Assembly: GCA_944338265.1 (NCBI GenBank)
Contig: CALVLO010000010.1
Coordinates: 1-17,155 of the forward strand
DNA from: an uncultured Clostridia bacterium
GTDB lineage: Bacteria > Bacillota > Clostridia > Christensenellales > Borkfalkiaceae
Length of the DNA: 17,155 nt
Reading direction: 5' to 3'
In this document: piece after piece, positions 1-7,270 of the stretch
Layout of the letters: each line of letters begins with the position of its first letter
How positions within the stretch are numbered: the stretch's first letter is position 1
The notes under the pieces: model-generated
The model's input: only the letters and a program-made list of their open reading frames with translations
The model's database searches: none
Told to the model about the DNA's origin: nothing
Made by a program: the position numbers and the translations under genes

Positions 1-344
1 GCACGGATTTCCAGCGTGCAGCCGCGTTCGTCGTTTTTATCTTTGGGAAGGAGCAGGATCTTCAATTCCCGCTCCTTCGACGCAAGCTCTTCTCTGAGGG
101 AGCGCGCCTCCTCTTCGAGGAGCTGCTTCATCTCGCCCGTCTCGCGCTGCGCCTCTGCGAGCGCGGCTTGCATCTCGGCGCATTTTTTTTCGTATGCGCG
201 GTAACTTTCGACGACGGGCTCTATCTCGGCGCGCTCCCGCGAGAGGCGCGTCCAACGCTCCATATCCGCGAGCGCCTCGGGCGAGGAGAGCAGTTCCGAA
301 AGTTCATCGTAGCGCGCCGCGGCGCGTTGAAGCTTTGCAAACAT
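1..344 (-). CDS. prfA: Peptide chain release factor 1, N-terminal part (runs off window)
   Basis: Release factor 1 recognises UAA and UAG stop codons and triggers peptide release in the ribosome. Only the first ~114 residues lie in the window. Reading the minus strand from the ATG at 344 gives MFAKLQRAAARYDELSELL, then a coiled-coil stretch with EPVVESYRAYEKK, and then LLLPKDKNDERG, the segment just before the catalytic domain in RF1. The GGQ domain lies beyond the left edge. The ATG starts 3 bp after the stop of the prmC fusion, and prmC-prfA adjacency is typical in Bacillota. RF1 rather than RF2 is inferred from this context and the LPKDxND segment. The 5' end is certain and the 3' end is missing. 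Confidence 0.93.
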   Translation of the reverse strand, partial: MFAKLQRAAARYDELSELLSSPEALADMERWTRLSRERAEIEPVVESYRAYEKKCAEMQAALAEAQRETGEMKQLLEEEARSLREELASKERELKILLLPKDKNDERGCTLEIR

Positions 345-347
345 CGC

Positions 348-2174
348 TTAAAACCCGATCTTGACGATGCGTTCGACGCCCGCAAGATCGCGCACGACCA
401 TTGCAAAATCGCAGCGGGCGACGGTGCGGAAGATGCGGATGATCTCCTGCGCCTGGTCTTCGCCGCATTCGAGGATGCACATGCCGCCGCGGACGATATA
501 CCGCCCGATCTTTTCGGCGATGCGGCGGTAATAATCCAACCCGTCGACGCCGCCGTCGAGGGCGAGGCGGGGCTCGAAATCGCGCACATCGCGCGAGAGC
601 GAGGCGATCTCCGCACTCCGCACATAGGGCGGATTGGCGGTGATGAGGTTGAACCTGCCGCGGATACCGTTGAAGAGATCCGCCTGTTGGAAGGTGACGT
701 TCGCCTTGTTGAGGCGTGCATTCTCGCGCGCAAGCGCGAGCGCATCTTCCGATATATCGGTGGCGAGGACGGAGACCTCCTTATCCTTTGCCGCCTCGCA
801 GGCGATGGCGATGGCAACGGCGCCGCTGCCCGTGCAGAGATCGAGCACGCTGTCGCCATCTTTGAGCGAGGCGACTGCCTGACGCACCAAGAGCTCCGTC
901 TCGGGGCGGGGGATGAGCACGCGCTCATCCACCTTGATGGTATAGCCGTAAAACTCCGCATCGCCGTAGATATACCACAGCGGGCGCCCCGTGAGGCGCT
1001 CTTCGTAGACGGAGAGGATGCCCGCGCACTCCTTGCGCGTGACGATGCGCTCCTCCGAGAGGCTGCTGCGCGGGATGTTCAGATTGATGCTTGCGATCCA
1101 CTCCGCATCCGAGGCGTCGATCCCCTTCTCCGCGAGCCCCTCCTTCATCATGGAGAGCAGCCCGGAGAGCTTGCACTCGGTCGCGAACGTCTTTTCGGGC
1201 GATTCGGGATCTTCGTCCATCTCCTTCGCCTTTTGGAAGGCGCGGATGGCACACTCGATCTGCCGTTCGTCCGGCTCGCGCGTGGTGAGCTTTTGCAGGA
1301 GGTATCCCGGCGCCTTTAAGGGCAGCACGAGGACGGAATCCGTGCGGGCAAGCAGCCTTAAAAGTTCGAACGAAATGCCCGCGACAACGGGCAGAAGCGC
1401 AAGTTTTACGATGAAATTGAGGAGGAAATCGACGGCGCGGATGCCCGTGAGCCCCGTCAAGGAGAGTGCCCAGCCCGCGAGGGCGAACACGAAGATGGAG
1501 ATGACGAGCACGATGAAGATGAACGTCGTGCCGCACCTGTCGTGCAGGCGGGAGGCTTTTTTGACGTTTTCCACCGTAAGTTCGTCGCCGTACTCGTAGC
1601 AGTTGATGGTCTTATGCTCCGCGCCGTGGTACTCGTACGTCTCGCGCATCGAGCGGAAGATGAGCGTGAAGAGGATATAGCCGAGGAAGATGACAAAGCG
1701 GAACCCGCCCTCGATGAGATAGTACCAGATGCTGCCCGTATGGATGGCGGGCGCGGCTTGGGAGATGAGCGCCGTAAAGTAGTTGGGAAGCAACAGGAAG
1801 AGCACCACCGCAATGGCGACGCCGAGCACGGTGGCGACGACGGTGACGACCTCCCCCACCGAGATCTTCCAATGCTCCGCCATCCATTTGGAGAGTTTGG
1901 AGGGCTCTTCATCCTCGGTGATGGCGACTTCGGAGCTCCGCAGGAGCGACTGCATGCCGAGCACGATGGATAAGATAAAACTCACCACCCCGCGCACAAA
2001 GGGGAAGCGCGTCCACTTGCGCTCCTTTTTGGGCTTGCGGATGCGCTTCGCCTCCATTTGAAGTTCTCCGTTGTCGTCGCGCACGACGGTCGCCATCCCG
2101 CGCTTTCCGCGCATCATGACGCCCTGGATCACGGCTTGCCCGCCGATATATGTGCGCTGCTTCTTCTTTCTCAT
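348..2174 (-). CDS. prmC: Fusion protein: DUF1385 membrane domain + PrmC glutamine methyltransferase
   Basis: One uninterrupted 608-residue frame joins two proteins that are usually separate. Residues 1 to ~325 are a DUF1385 (YqhQ-like) membrane protein of unknown function: GGQAVIQGVMMRG near the start, about five hydrophobic segments (~58-78, 108-130, 151-173, 217-240, 249-275), and the family motifs YHGAEHK (182-188) and HDRCGT (211-216). Residues ~330-608 are PrmC, which methylates the GGQ glutamine of release factors using S-adenosylmethionine. It has RPETE (423-427), the SAM loop DLCTGSG (445-451) and the catalytic NPPY (514-517). The start at 2174 is chosen because MRKKKQRTYIGGQ matches DUF1385 N-termini and AAGGGA lies just upstream; the frame extends to 2318 but the extra residues look non-coding. 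It sits between rpmE and prfA. PrmC activity is well supported; the DUF1385 role is unknown. Confidence 0.93.
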   Translation of the reverse strand: MRKKKQRTYIGGQAVIQGVMMRGKRGMATVVRDDNGELQMEAKRIRKPKKERKWTRFPFVRGVVSFILSIVLGMQSLLRSSEVAITEDEEPSKLSKWMAEHWKISVGEVVTVVATVLGVAIAVVLFLLLPNYFTALISQAAPAIHTGSIWYYLIEGGFRFVIFLGYILFTLIFRSMRETYEYHGAEHKTINCYEYGDELTVENVKKASRLHDRCGTTFIFIVLVISIFVFALAGWALSLTGLTGIRAVDFLLNFIVKLALLPVVAGISFELLRLLARTDSVLVLPLKAPGYLLQKLTTREPDERQIECAIRAFQKAKEMDEDPESPEKTFATECKLSGLLSMMKEGLAEKGIDASDAEWIASINLNIPRSSLSEERIVTRKECAGILSVYEERLTGRPLWYIYGDAEFYGYTIKVDERVLIPRPETELLVRQAVASLKDGDSVLDLCTGSGAVAIAIACEAAKDKEVSVLATDISEDALALARENARLNKANVTFQQADLFNGIRGRFNLITANPPYVRSAEIASLSRDVRDFEPRLALDGGVDGLDYYRRIAEKIGRYIVRGGMCILECGEDQAQEIIRIFRTVARCDFAMVVRDLAGVERIVKIGF

Positions 2175-2277
2175 AACGATCCCTTGATTGTTTGCTGCAA
2201 GCTCCCCCCAAAGCGCGGCCTTATGCACAGAAGGATGTTTGACCCATCCGCGCCCGCGCATACGCCCGCGCGATAGC

Positions 2278-2305
2278 AAAACAGCCTCCCGTATGCGTGA
2301 GGCTG
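2278..2305 (-). terminator. Weak intrinsic terminator after rpmE
   Basis: Read on the minus strand, CAGCCTC (2305-2299) pairs with GAGGCTG (2288-2282) across a 10-nt loop and is followed by TTTT (2281-2278). It lies 10 bp after the rpmE stop and before the DUF1385-prmC start. The short U-run suggests partial termination, leaving some read-through into prmC-prfA. Confidence 0.6.
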
Positions 2306-2314
2306 CGCTGTGCG

Positions 2315-2518
2315 TCAAATACCGTATCTCTTTTTGAACTTATCGACGCGGCCGCCGGTATCGACGAGCTTCTGACGACCCGTGAAGAAGGGATGGCATT
2401 TGCTGCAAATATCCACCTTCATGACGTCTACATCCTTCGTGGTGCCCGTCTGGAACGTTGCGCCGCATGCGCAGACGACCGTGACCTCGTGATACTTGGG
2501 ATGAATATCGGGCTTCAT
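2315..2518 (-). CDS. rpmE: 50S ribosomal protein L31 (zinc-binding type)
   Basis: A 67-residue protein of the large ribosomal subunit, bound near the central protuberance. It begins MKPDIHPKYHEV and carries the four cysteines of the zinc-binding L31 form (C16, C18, C38, C41, in VVCACG and ICSKCHPF), ending with the usual basic VDKFKKRYGI. The start at 2518 is fixed by a strong GAGGTGAG ribosome-binding site 5-12 nt upstream; the open frame continues upstream to 2659 but that part overlaps the promoter. It is the first gene of the minus-strand group leading to prmC and prfA. The cysteine-bearing form is the zinc-replete paralogue in species that have two; no second copy is in this window. Confidence 0.97.
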   Translation of the reverse strand: MKPDIHPKYHEVTVVCACGATFQTGTTKDVDVMKVDICSKCHPFFTGRQKLVDTGGRVDKFKKRYGI

Positions 2519-2558
2519 ATCGTTCTCACCTCGCTTGTTTCTTGGGAAATTCCTTGCT

Positions 2559-2587
2559 ATTATACCCGTTTTCCCGCCGTTCGTCAA
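2559..2587 (-). promoter_or_regulatory. Sigma-A-type promoter of rpmE
   Basis: On the minus strand, TTGACG (2587-2582) and a perfect TATAAT (2564-2559) are separated by exactly 17 bp. The predicted start near 2552 gives a ~33-nt leader containing the rpmE ribosome-binding site. Confidence 0.85.
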
Positions 2588-2591
2588 CTGA

Positions 2592-2642
2592 TTTTGCGCC
2601 AAAAGGGAAAAACTTCTTTTGCGCCCGCAAAATTTGCGCAAA
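2592..2642. promoter_or_regulatory. Operator-like palindromes between divergent promoters
   Basis: The 88-bp gap between the rpmE and dehydrogenase -35 boxes holds two copies of TTTTGCGCC (2592-2600 and 2617-2625), the palindrome CGCAAAATTTGCG (2626-2638) and the overlapping perfect palindrome TTTGCGCAAA (2633-2642). Short AT-to-GCGC palindromes placed between divergent promoters resemble repressor sites. No regulator gene is nearby, so the function is inference. Confidence 0.35.
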
Positions 2643-2675
2643 GCGCGCCGCCGCGGCAAAATGTGTGCGAAACGC

Positions 2676-2704
2676 TTGCCAAAAGAGGGCGCGTAAGGTA
2701 TAAT
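2676..2704 (+). promoter_or_regulatory. Sigma-A-type promoter of the dehydrogenase-cls-HAD-yfcE group
   Basis: TTGCCA (2676-2681) and a perfect TATAAT (2699-2704) are separated by 17 bp. The predicted start near 2711 leaves a ~35-nt leader carrying GGAGG before the ATG at 2746. Confidence 0.85.
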
Positions 2705-2745
2705 ACGGGTAAACTTGACGGAAATTGCCTGTTGGAGGAACCCGC

Positions 2746-3750
2746 ATGAACGTGTGGAAACTGACTGCCGCGAAAAAATTGGAGCTGTTTGAAGCGGAGA
2801 ACCCCGCTCCCGAGGAGGGGAAGGTCCGCATCCGCGTGACCAAACTCATGCTCAACGGCACGGACGCCGCGATCTACGGCGGCAAAGCGGTGGAAGGCTA
2901 TCCCCTGATCCCCGGGCGCTACGCCGTGGGCGTCGTGGCGGAGGGCGGCGCGGTAGGCATACCCAAGGGCACGCGCGTGTTGCTGCACGCCACCCTGCCC
3001 TCCCCCGATACGGGCACGGAGAAAAAAGATTTTTCGGAGAGCGACTGCCTCTTTTGCGGGCGCACTTCGGATGGGTATATGCGCGATCTTTTATACCTTT
3101 CCCCCCGCGACTTCACGCCCCTGCCCGATTCTGTGAGCGATGAAAAGGCGCTGCTTTTGCACCACGTTGCCATTGCCAAGGCGACCATCGATAAGCTCGC
3201 CGTCAAAAAGGGGCAGCACGTCGCCGTTGTGGGCGCGAACGTTTTGGGGATCATGCTCTGCCAGCTCCTCATCTATCAGCAGACGGCGCCCATCCTCATC
3301 GATACCGACCGCGCGCGGCTGGAATTTGCCCGCGCCTGCGGGATATACTATACGATGGAGTCGGATGAGCGCCTCCTCGAAAATATCGCCTCGGTGACGG
3401 GCGGAAGGCTCGCGGGCGGGGCGGCATACGTCACCTCTACCCGCCGCAACGATTCCACCCTGCCCTTCTCGGTCTGCGCGCGGGGCTCCAACGTGGTGCT
3501 CTGCGGCTCGCGCGAGGATGTGACGGTGGATCTCACCGTCCCCTTCCGCAAACAGCTCTCGCTGTTCTGCGTTTCGGGCAGGTCGGAAAATCTGGAAGCT
3601 TCCGTCAACCTGATGGTGAGCGGCGCGATCGACCTTTCCAACTTCTCCTTCCGCACCATCAAACCGGAGGGCGCGGAGCCCCTTCTCCGCGATTATTTCA
3701 GCACGAACGAGCGCGATTTTAAGGAGATCAACGTCTTAACGCTCATCTGA
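2746..3750 (+). CDS. Medium-chain dehydrogenase/reductase-like protein lacking zinc ligands
   Basis: A 334-residue protein of the alcohol dehydrogenase-like MDR superfamily: a GroES-like domain (~1-125) and a Rossmann nucleotide-binding domain (~145-265). The cofactor loop is VVGANVLG (161-168), and D186 in LIDTD at the end of the second strand favours NAD(H) over NADP(H). The usual catalytic zinc signature is gone: the CG(S/T)D position reads NGTD (37-40) and the GHE position reads GRY (57-59). The structural zinc lobe keeps only C101 and C104. It is therefore probably a zinc-independent oxidoreductase or a non-catalytic relative; the substrate cannot be deduced. The start at 2746 follows GGAGG by 6 nt. 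It is the first gene of a four-gene plus-strand run and ends 8 bp before the cardiolipin synthase start. Confidence 0.85.
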   Translation: MNVWKLTAAKKLELFEAENPAPEEGKVRIRVTKLMLNGTDAAIYGGKAVEGYPLIPGRYAVGVVAEGGAVGIPKGTRVLLHATLPSPDTGTEKKDFSESDCLFCGRTSDGYMRDLLYLSPRDFTPLPDSVSDEKALLLHHVAIAKATIDKLAVKKGQHVAVVGANVLGIMLCQLLIYQQTAPILIDTDRARLEFARACGIYYTMESDERLLENIASVTGGRLAGGAAYVTSTRRNDSTLPFSVCARGSNVVLCGSREDVTVDLTVPFRKQLSLFCVSGRSENLEASVNLMVSGAIDLSNFSFRTIKPEGAEPLLRDYFSTNERDFKEINVLTLI

Positions 3751-3758
3751 GCTACATA

Positions 3759-5183
3759 ATGCGCTTTTTCTTTGGCTTTTCGGGCGCGCGGCTGCTCGGT
3801 CTCTGTGCCCTCGCCCTGCTCTTCGTATGCGGCGCCGCCGCCCTTTTTTTGGCGGTGCCCCGCCTCGCGGCACCCCTCGTGCTCGCCGAGCGCACGTTCG
3901 CTCTCGCGGCTGCGGTGCGCGTCTGCGCGCAGGACGCCCTGCCCGAAAGCAAGGCGGCGCGCATGCTGCTCGCCATCGCCCTGCCTGCGGCGGGCGCGGC
4001 GTTTTGTTTTGCATTCCGCACCATCCGCGGCGCGCAGGAACCCCCGCGCGCGGCGGACGGTGCAGAGGGGATCGCCCGCCTTGCCCGTCTTGCCGGGAGC
4101 CCCCTCTCCTCCGTGCGGGAGGCGCGCTATTTCGCGACGGGCGCCGCCTGGCGCCATCCCTTTCTCGAAGACCTTGCCGCGGCAAAGCGGGAGATCCTCC
4201 TCGAATACTACATCGTGGCAAAGGGCGTGCTCTGGAGCGAGATCGAAAAGATCCTGCGGCAGCGCGCCGCAGCGGGCGTGCGCGTGAAGCTCCTCTTTGA
4301 TGCGTTCGGCAGCGCGATCACCCTGCCCAAAAACTTTGTGCGGGAAATGGCGCGCGCGGGGATCGCGGCAAAGCCCTTTCGCATGTTAACACCCCGCGCC
4401 TCGGCGGCGCGGCGCGACCACAGAAAGCTCGCCGTCATCGACGGGGAGACCGCCTATGTGGGCGGCATCAACCTCGCGGACGAATATGTGGGCGAGCGCA
4501 TCCGCTTCGGACATTGGAAGGACGGCGCGCTCCGCCTTACGGGCGGCGCCGTATGCGGGCTGCGGCAGATGTTTTTTGCGGCATGGGGCGAGGACGCGCC
4601 CCCGCTGCGGCAAAAAACCGCATGCGCCGAGACGCATTTTCCCCCACCCATGCCCGCCATCGTGCTCTCGGACGACGCCGAAGGGCGCATCCCGCGGGCG
4701 GGCGTGCGCGTGCTGCACGAGCTCATCGGACAGGCGAAAAGATCGCTCTTTCTCGCAACGCCATACCTCGTGCCGGACGGCGCCACCATGCGCGCGCTCA
4801 TGCGCGCCGCGGCAGGCGGGACGGACGTGCGCATCGCCATCCCCGCCGTACCCGACAAGCGGACGGTGTACCTTCTCACCAAGCGCAACGCGCGCATCTT
4901 GCAGGCGGCGGGCGTGCAGGTGCACACCTACCGCGCGGGCTTTCTGCACGCAAAGTATGCCGTTGCGGACGGCGCGCTCGCGATGGTGGGCTCGTGGAAT
5001 TTGGATTTCCGCAGCCTGTACGCGCAGGCGGAATGCGGCGTGCTCGTGCAGAGCGAAGCGCTCGCCGCGGCACTCGAAGAAGACTTTTGCGGCATCTGGA
5101 AGGATGGCTCCCCCCTCCCCGCGGCAGGCGCGGGAGAGAAATTGGGGGCGGCGCTCCTTCTCCCCTTCGCCCCGCTGCTTTGA
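3759..5183 (+). CDS. cls: Cardiolipin synthase (phospholipase D family)
   Basis: A membrane enzyme of 474 residues that condenses two phosphatidylglycerols into cardiolipin and glycerol. Two N-terminal hydrophobic segments (~10-33 and 67-87) anchor it, followed by two phospholipase D domains. Both catalytic HKD motifs are complete: H221, K223 and D228 in DHRKLAVIDG, with GGINLADEY after it; and H397, K399 and D404 in HAKYAVADG, with GSWNLDFRS after it. The length is close to the usual ~480-510. There is no Shine-Dalgarno immediately before the ATG at 3759, which lies 8 bp after the dehydrogenase stop, so translation is probably coupled to the upstream gene. Close homologues include minor Cls isoforms, and the isoform cannot be assigned. 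The lipid kinase at 8476-9339 suggests, but does not prove, a shared lipid theme. Confidence 0.93.
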   Translation: MRFFFGFSGARLLGLCALALLFVCGAAALFLAVPRLAAPLVLAERTFALAAAVRVCAQDALPESKAARMLLAIALPAAGAAFCFAFRTIRGAQEPPRAADGAEGIARLARLAGSPLSSVREARYFATGAAWRHPFLEDLAAAKREILLEYYIVAKGVLWSEIEKILRQRAAAGVRVKLLFDAFGSAITLPKNFVREMARAGIAAKPFRMLTPRASAARRDHRKLAVIDGETAYVGGINLADEYVGERIRFGHWKDGALRLTGGAVCGLRQMFFAAWGEDAPPLRQKTACAETHFPPPMPAIVLSDDAEGRIPRAGVRVLHELIGQAKRSLFLATPYLVPDGATMRALMRAAAGGTDVRIAIPAVPDKRTVYLLTKRNARILQAAGVQVHTYRAGFLHAKYAVADGALAMVGSWNLDFRSLYAQAECGVLVQSEALAAALEEDFCGIWKDGSPLPAAGAGEKLGAALLLPFAPLL

Positions 5184-5217
5184 AGCGGGCGCAAAAAATA
5201 CCAAGCGCAGGATTGCC

Positions 5218-6024
5218 ATGATACGATTTATTGCGACCGATCTGGACGGGACCTTGCTCGACGGCGAGCGCAAACTCCCCGAGGAGATCTTCCCCCTCAT
5301 CGAAAAACTCAAATCGCTCGGCGTGCTCTTCGCCCCCGCGAGCGGGCGGCAATACGCCAACCTGAAAAAGCTGTTCGAGCCCGTTGCAAGCGACGTGGTG
5401 TTCATCTGCGAAAACGGCGCGCTCATCAAATACCGCGGCAAGACGCTGCACTGCCACCCCATCCACAACCGGTATTTGAAGGAGGCGCTCGATGAGATCC
5501 GCGCGCTGCCCCACCTCTATCCCATGCTGTGCGGCACGGACTGCGCCTACATCGAAAACAACGAGATGCCCTTCTTTGAATACGCCATGCTCGCGTATAC
5601 CAACTGCAAGAAGGTGACTTGCCTCGACGAGGTGATCGGCAGGGAGGATATCTGCAAGATCGCCGTATACGACGAGATCGCCGCGGCGGAGAACTGCATC
5701 AAAGTGCTTCCGCAGCGCCTGCCGCACCTGCGGACCATCCTCTCCGGCTTCGATTGGTGCGATATTTCCGCCCCCGGGGCGAACAAGGGCGAAGCGATCC
5801 GCTTTATCCGCAAGGCGTTCTCCCTCGAAAAGGAGGAATGCGCCGCCTTCGGCGATCATATGAACGACTACGAGATGCTGGGCGAATGCGGCTACGCCTA
5901 TGTGCCCGAAAACGCCTATCCGCCCTTGAAAAAGCTTGTGGGGCGGGTCATCCCCGCCAATACGGAGAAGGGCGTCATCCGAAAAATCAAGGAGATCATC
6001 TCCGATCTGGAGGAAACGGTATGA
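5218..6024 (+). CDS. Cof-type HAD-IIB family phosphatase
   Basis: A 268-residue cytosolic hydrolase of the haloacid dehalogenase superfamily, Cof subfamily, which removes phosphate from sugar phosphates, flavin precursors or similar small molecules; the substrate is not deducible. All four motifs are visible: DLDGTLLD with nucleophile D8 and acid/base D10; S42 in APASGR; K190 in GANKGEAI; and GDHMND with D213 and D217 binding magnesium. The C2-type cap lies between motifs II and III (~85-185). The start is taken at 5218, where MIRFIATDLDG gives the standard HAD N-terminus; the ribosome-binding site (GCAGGA) is weak. The same frame is open back to 4456, but that part overlaps cls. The stop overlaps the next start by 4 bases (ATGA). 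Confidence 0.93.
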   Translation: MIRFIATDLDGTLLDGERKLPEEIFPLIEKLKSLGVLFAPASGRQYANLKKLFEPVASDVVFICENGALIKYRGKTLHCHPIHNRYLKEALDEIRALPHLYPMLCGTDCAYIENNEMPFFEYAMLAYTNCKKVTCLDEVIGREDICKIAVYDEIAAAENCIKVLPQRLPHLRTILSGFDWCDISAPGANKGEAIRFIRKAFSLEKEECAAFGDHMNDYEMLGECGYAYVPENAYPPLKKLVGRVIPANTEKGVIRKIKEIISDLEETV

Positions 6025-6554
6025 AGTACGTCATCGCATCGGACATCCACGGTTCGGCATACTATTGCGGCTTGCTCAAAGAGCGCTATCTTGCCGAGGG
6101 CGCGCAAAAGCTTATTTTGTTGGGCGACCTGCTGTATCACGGCGCGCGCAATCCCCTCCCCCGCGGGTACTCCACGTTGGAGACGGCGGCGATCTTAAAC
6201 GCCATGAAAGAGCACATCCTTTGCGTGCGCGGCAACTGCGATTCGGATGTGGATACCCTCGTTTTGGAGTTCCCCATCCTCGCGGACTACGCCATCCTCC
6301 CCGTGGGAGATAAGACGCTCGTCCTCACGCACGGGCACAAATGCTACGGCGTGCTCGGGAAAGGCGACGTGCTCGTGAACGGGCACTTCCATGTGCCCGC
6401 CTTCGAGCAGCGGGATGGATATTTGTATGTGAACTGCGGCTCCGTTTCCATCCCGAAAGAAAACTCGCCGCACGCATATCTTGTGCTCGAAGGGAACAAA
6501 CTCGTATGGAAGGACGTGGAGACGGGCAAGCCCTTCCAAGAAAAATTTCTATAA
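6021..6554 (+). CDS. yfcE: YfcE-like metallophosphodiesterase
   Basis: A 177-residue calcineurin-like phosphoesterase of the YfcE/MJ0936 family, which hydrolyses phosphodiesters using two metal ions. Metal ligands are visible in order: D8 and H10 (SDIHG), D36 (LLGDLLYHG), N72 (GNCDSD), H104 and H106 (THGH), and H122 and H124 (GHFH, with F where T is usual). The block GARNPLPRGY after the second motif is characteristic of YfcE. The length matches the family (~180). It begins with an ATGA overlap on the HAD gene and a GGAGGAAAC ribosome-binding site, so the two hydrolases are translationally coupled. The natural substrate is unknown. No terminator is evident before the next promoter at 6581. 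Confidence 0.93.
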   Translation: MKYVIASDIHGSAYYCGLLKERYLAEGAQKLILLGDLLYHGARNPLPRGYSTLETAAILNAMKEHILCVRGNCDSDVDTLVLEFPILADYAILPVGDKTLVLTHGHKCYGVLGKGDVLVNGHFHVPAFEQRDGYLYVNCGSVSIPKENSPHAYLVLEGNKLVWKDVETGKPFQEKFL

Positions 6555-6580
6555 TTTTCCTGAAATTTTTCCGCGAAGCA

Positions 6581-6609
6581 TTGACATTTCCCCGCCGTCG
6601 TACTACAAT
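6581..6609 (+). promoter_or_regulatory. Strong sigma-A-type promoter of the small membrane protein gene
   Basis: Consensus TTGACA (6581-6586) and TACAAT (6604-6609) are separated by 17 bp. The predicted start near 6616 is followed by AAGGAG ahead of the ATG at 6648. Confidence 0.87.
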
Positions 6610-6647
6610 AGTAACAGAAAAATAATATCAAAACAAGGAGAATTGTT

Positions 6648-6869
6648 ATGACTTGGTTTAACAAACAGAGCCGTTTGGTGCAGATCATCCTCCTCCTCAT
6701 CCCCGTCGTCAACTGGGTTGTGGAAATCATCGTGCGTTGGAGCACATGGTTCAAGCGGGGGGGGGTAGTACGCCTCATTATCTGCATCGTCGTTACCTTC
6801 CTCGGTATCATCGTCGGCTGGGTGGATGCGATCTGGTGTCTGCTCTTTAAGAGATTGTTGCTCCAATAA
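6648..6869 (+). CDS. Small two-helix membrane protein with an internal G9 tract
   Basis: A 73-residue protein with two predicted transmembrane helices (~residues 10-29 and 41-63) and tryptophans at both membrane borders. I do not recognise the family. It is a real gene on four grounds: a near-consensus promoter, an AAGGAG ribosome-binding site, a hydrophobic amphipathic composition, and a strong terminator 18 bp after the stop. Codons 37-40 are encoded by a run of nine G (6757-6765) between the helices. Loss of one G gives CGG GGG GGG TAG, an immediate stop. Gain of one G replaces the second helix with a basic hydrophilic tail ending at an in-frame TAA. The gene is monocistronic. The high expression signals suggest an abundant small membrane protein of unknown role. 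Confidence 0.8.
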   Translation: MTWFNKQSRLVQIILLLIPVVNWVVEIIVRWSTWFKRGGVVRLIICIVVTFLGIIVGWVDAIWCLLFKRLLLQ

Positions 6870-6886
6870 CAGCATTGCAATTGAAA

Positions 6887-6911
6887 ACGCACCCGCGCGG
6901 GTGCGTTTTTT
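6887..6911 (+). terminator. Strong intrinsic terminator of the small membrane protein gene
   Basis: A 20-nt perfect palindrome (6887-6906), with arms ACGCACCC and GGGTGCGT, is followed by an unbroken T6 (6906-6911). The A-run before it (6884-6887) means it may also work weakly on the minus strand. Confidence 0.93.
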
Positions 6912-6971
6912 ATTGTGCTTTGATAAAACATATATGCGGGGGACGTTGCGCCTTCGCCGCACAACCCCTCG

Positions 6972-7006
6972 GCCGCTTTGCGGCAGCTCCCCTTACACAG
7001 GGGAGC
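6972..7006. repeat. Two-hairpin repeat module
   Basis: GCCGC-ttt-GCGGC (6972-6984) is followed at once by GCTCCCCT / AGGGGAGC (6986-6993 and 6999-7006). The same architecture, a GC hairpin then a CTCCC/GGGAG hairpin, recurs with a different sequence at 16955-16999. Confidence 0.7.
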
Positions 7007-7027
7007 CATCCTCCTCTCCCATCCCCC

Positions 7028-7055
7028 CTGCCGCCGACCGCAACGCGGACGGCAG
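7028..7055. repeat. Imperfect palindrome in repeat cluster 1
   Basis: CTGCCG (7028-7033) pairs with CGGCAG (7050-7055), with a possible inner CCGC/GCGG pairing. It sits directly before the 7060-7090 palindrome and probably belongs to the same mosaic. Confidence 0.5.
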
Positions 7056-7059
7056 CTTT

Positions 7060-7090
7060 CCCCCCTTAAAGCCTTCGGCGTTAAGGGGGG
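7060..7090. repeat. CCCCCCTTAA palindromic repeat, copy 1
   Basis: CCCCCCTTAA (7060-7069) and TTAAGGGGGG (7081-7090) form perfect 10-bp arms around an 11-nt centre AGCCTTCGGCG that is itself a small hairpin. It is one of four such units in the window. Confidence 0.8.
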
Positions 7091-7235
7091 CTCATATCAA
7101 TCCGGAACTTTTTCCTGCCCATCTTGTGAAACGGTGCTCTTCCCTGCCCCCTTAACAAATATTTGAAGAAGGTAACGCGCTGCGGCGGGGGGATACACCT
7201 CCTTGCCTCTCTCAACGACGGTGGGCGTTGTCCTG

Positions 7236-7270
7236 CCCCCTTTAACACTCCGCAGGAGTTTTAAGGGGGG
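7236..7270. repeat. CCCCCCTTAA palindromic repeat, copy 2
   Basis: A 35-bp unit with CCCCCTTTAA (7236-7245) and TTTAAGGGGGG at the ends and the centre CACTCCGCAGGAGTT. The reverse complement of copy 4 (16875-16909) matches it except for about three positions, two in the centre and one in the left arm, so these are true dispersed copies in opposite orientation. Confidence 0.8.

Noticed and set aside
168..1319. Long plus-strand frame opposite prmC
   Set aside because: It is antisense to a gene with clear PrmC motifs, has no ribosome-binding site and no recognisable domain; GC-rich codon bias leaves opposite frames open.
2175..2318. Upstream extension of the DUF1385-PrmC protein
   Set aside because: It includes the rpmE terminator region and lacks family similarity; MRKKKQRTYIGG with AAGGGA upstream is the better start.
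4456..5217. Long N-terminal extension of the HAD phosphatase
   Set aside because: It overlaps cls out of frame and encodes Arg/Ser/Cys-rich shadow sequence; the HAD fold begins at 5218.
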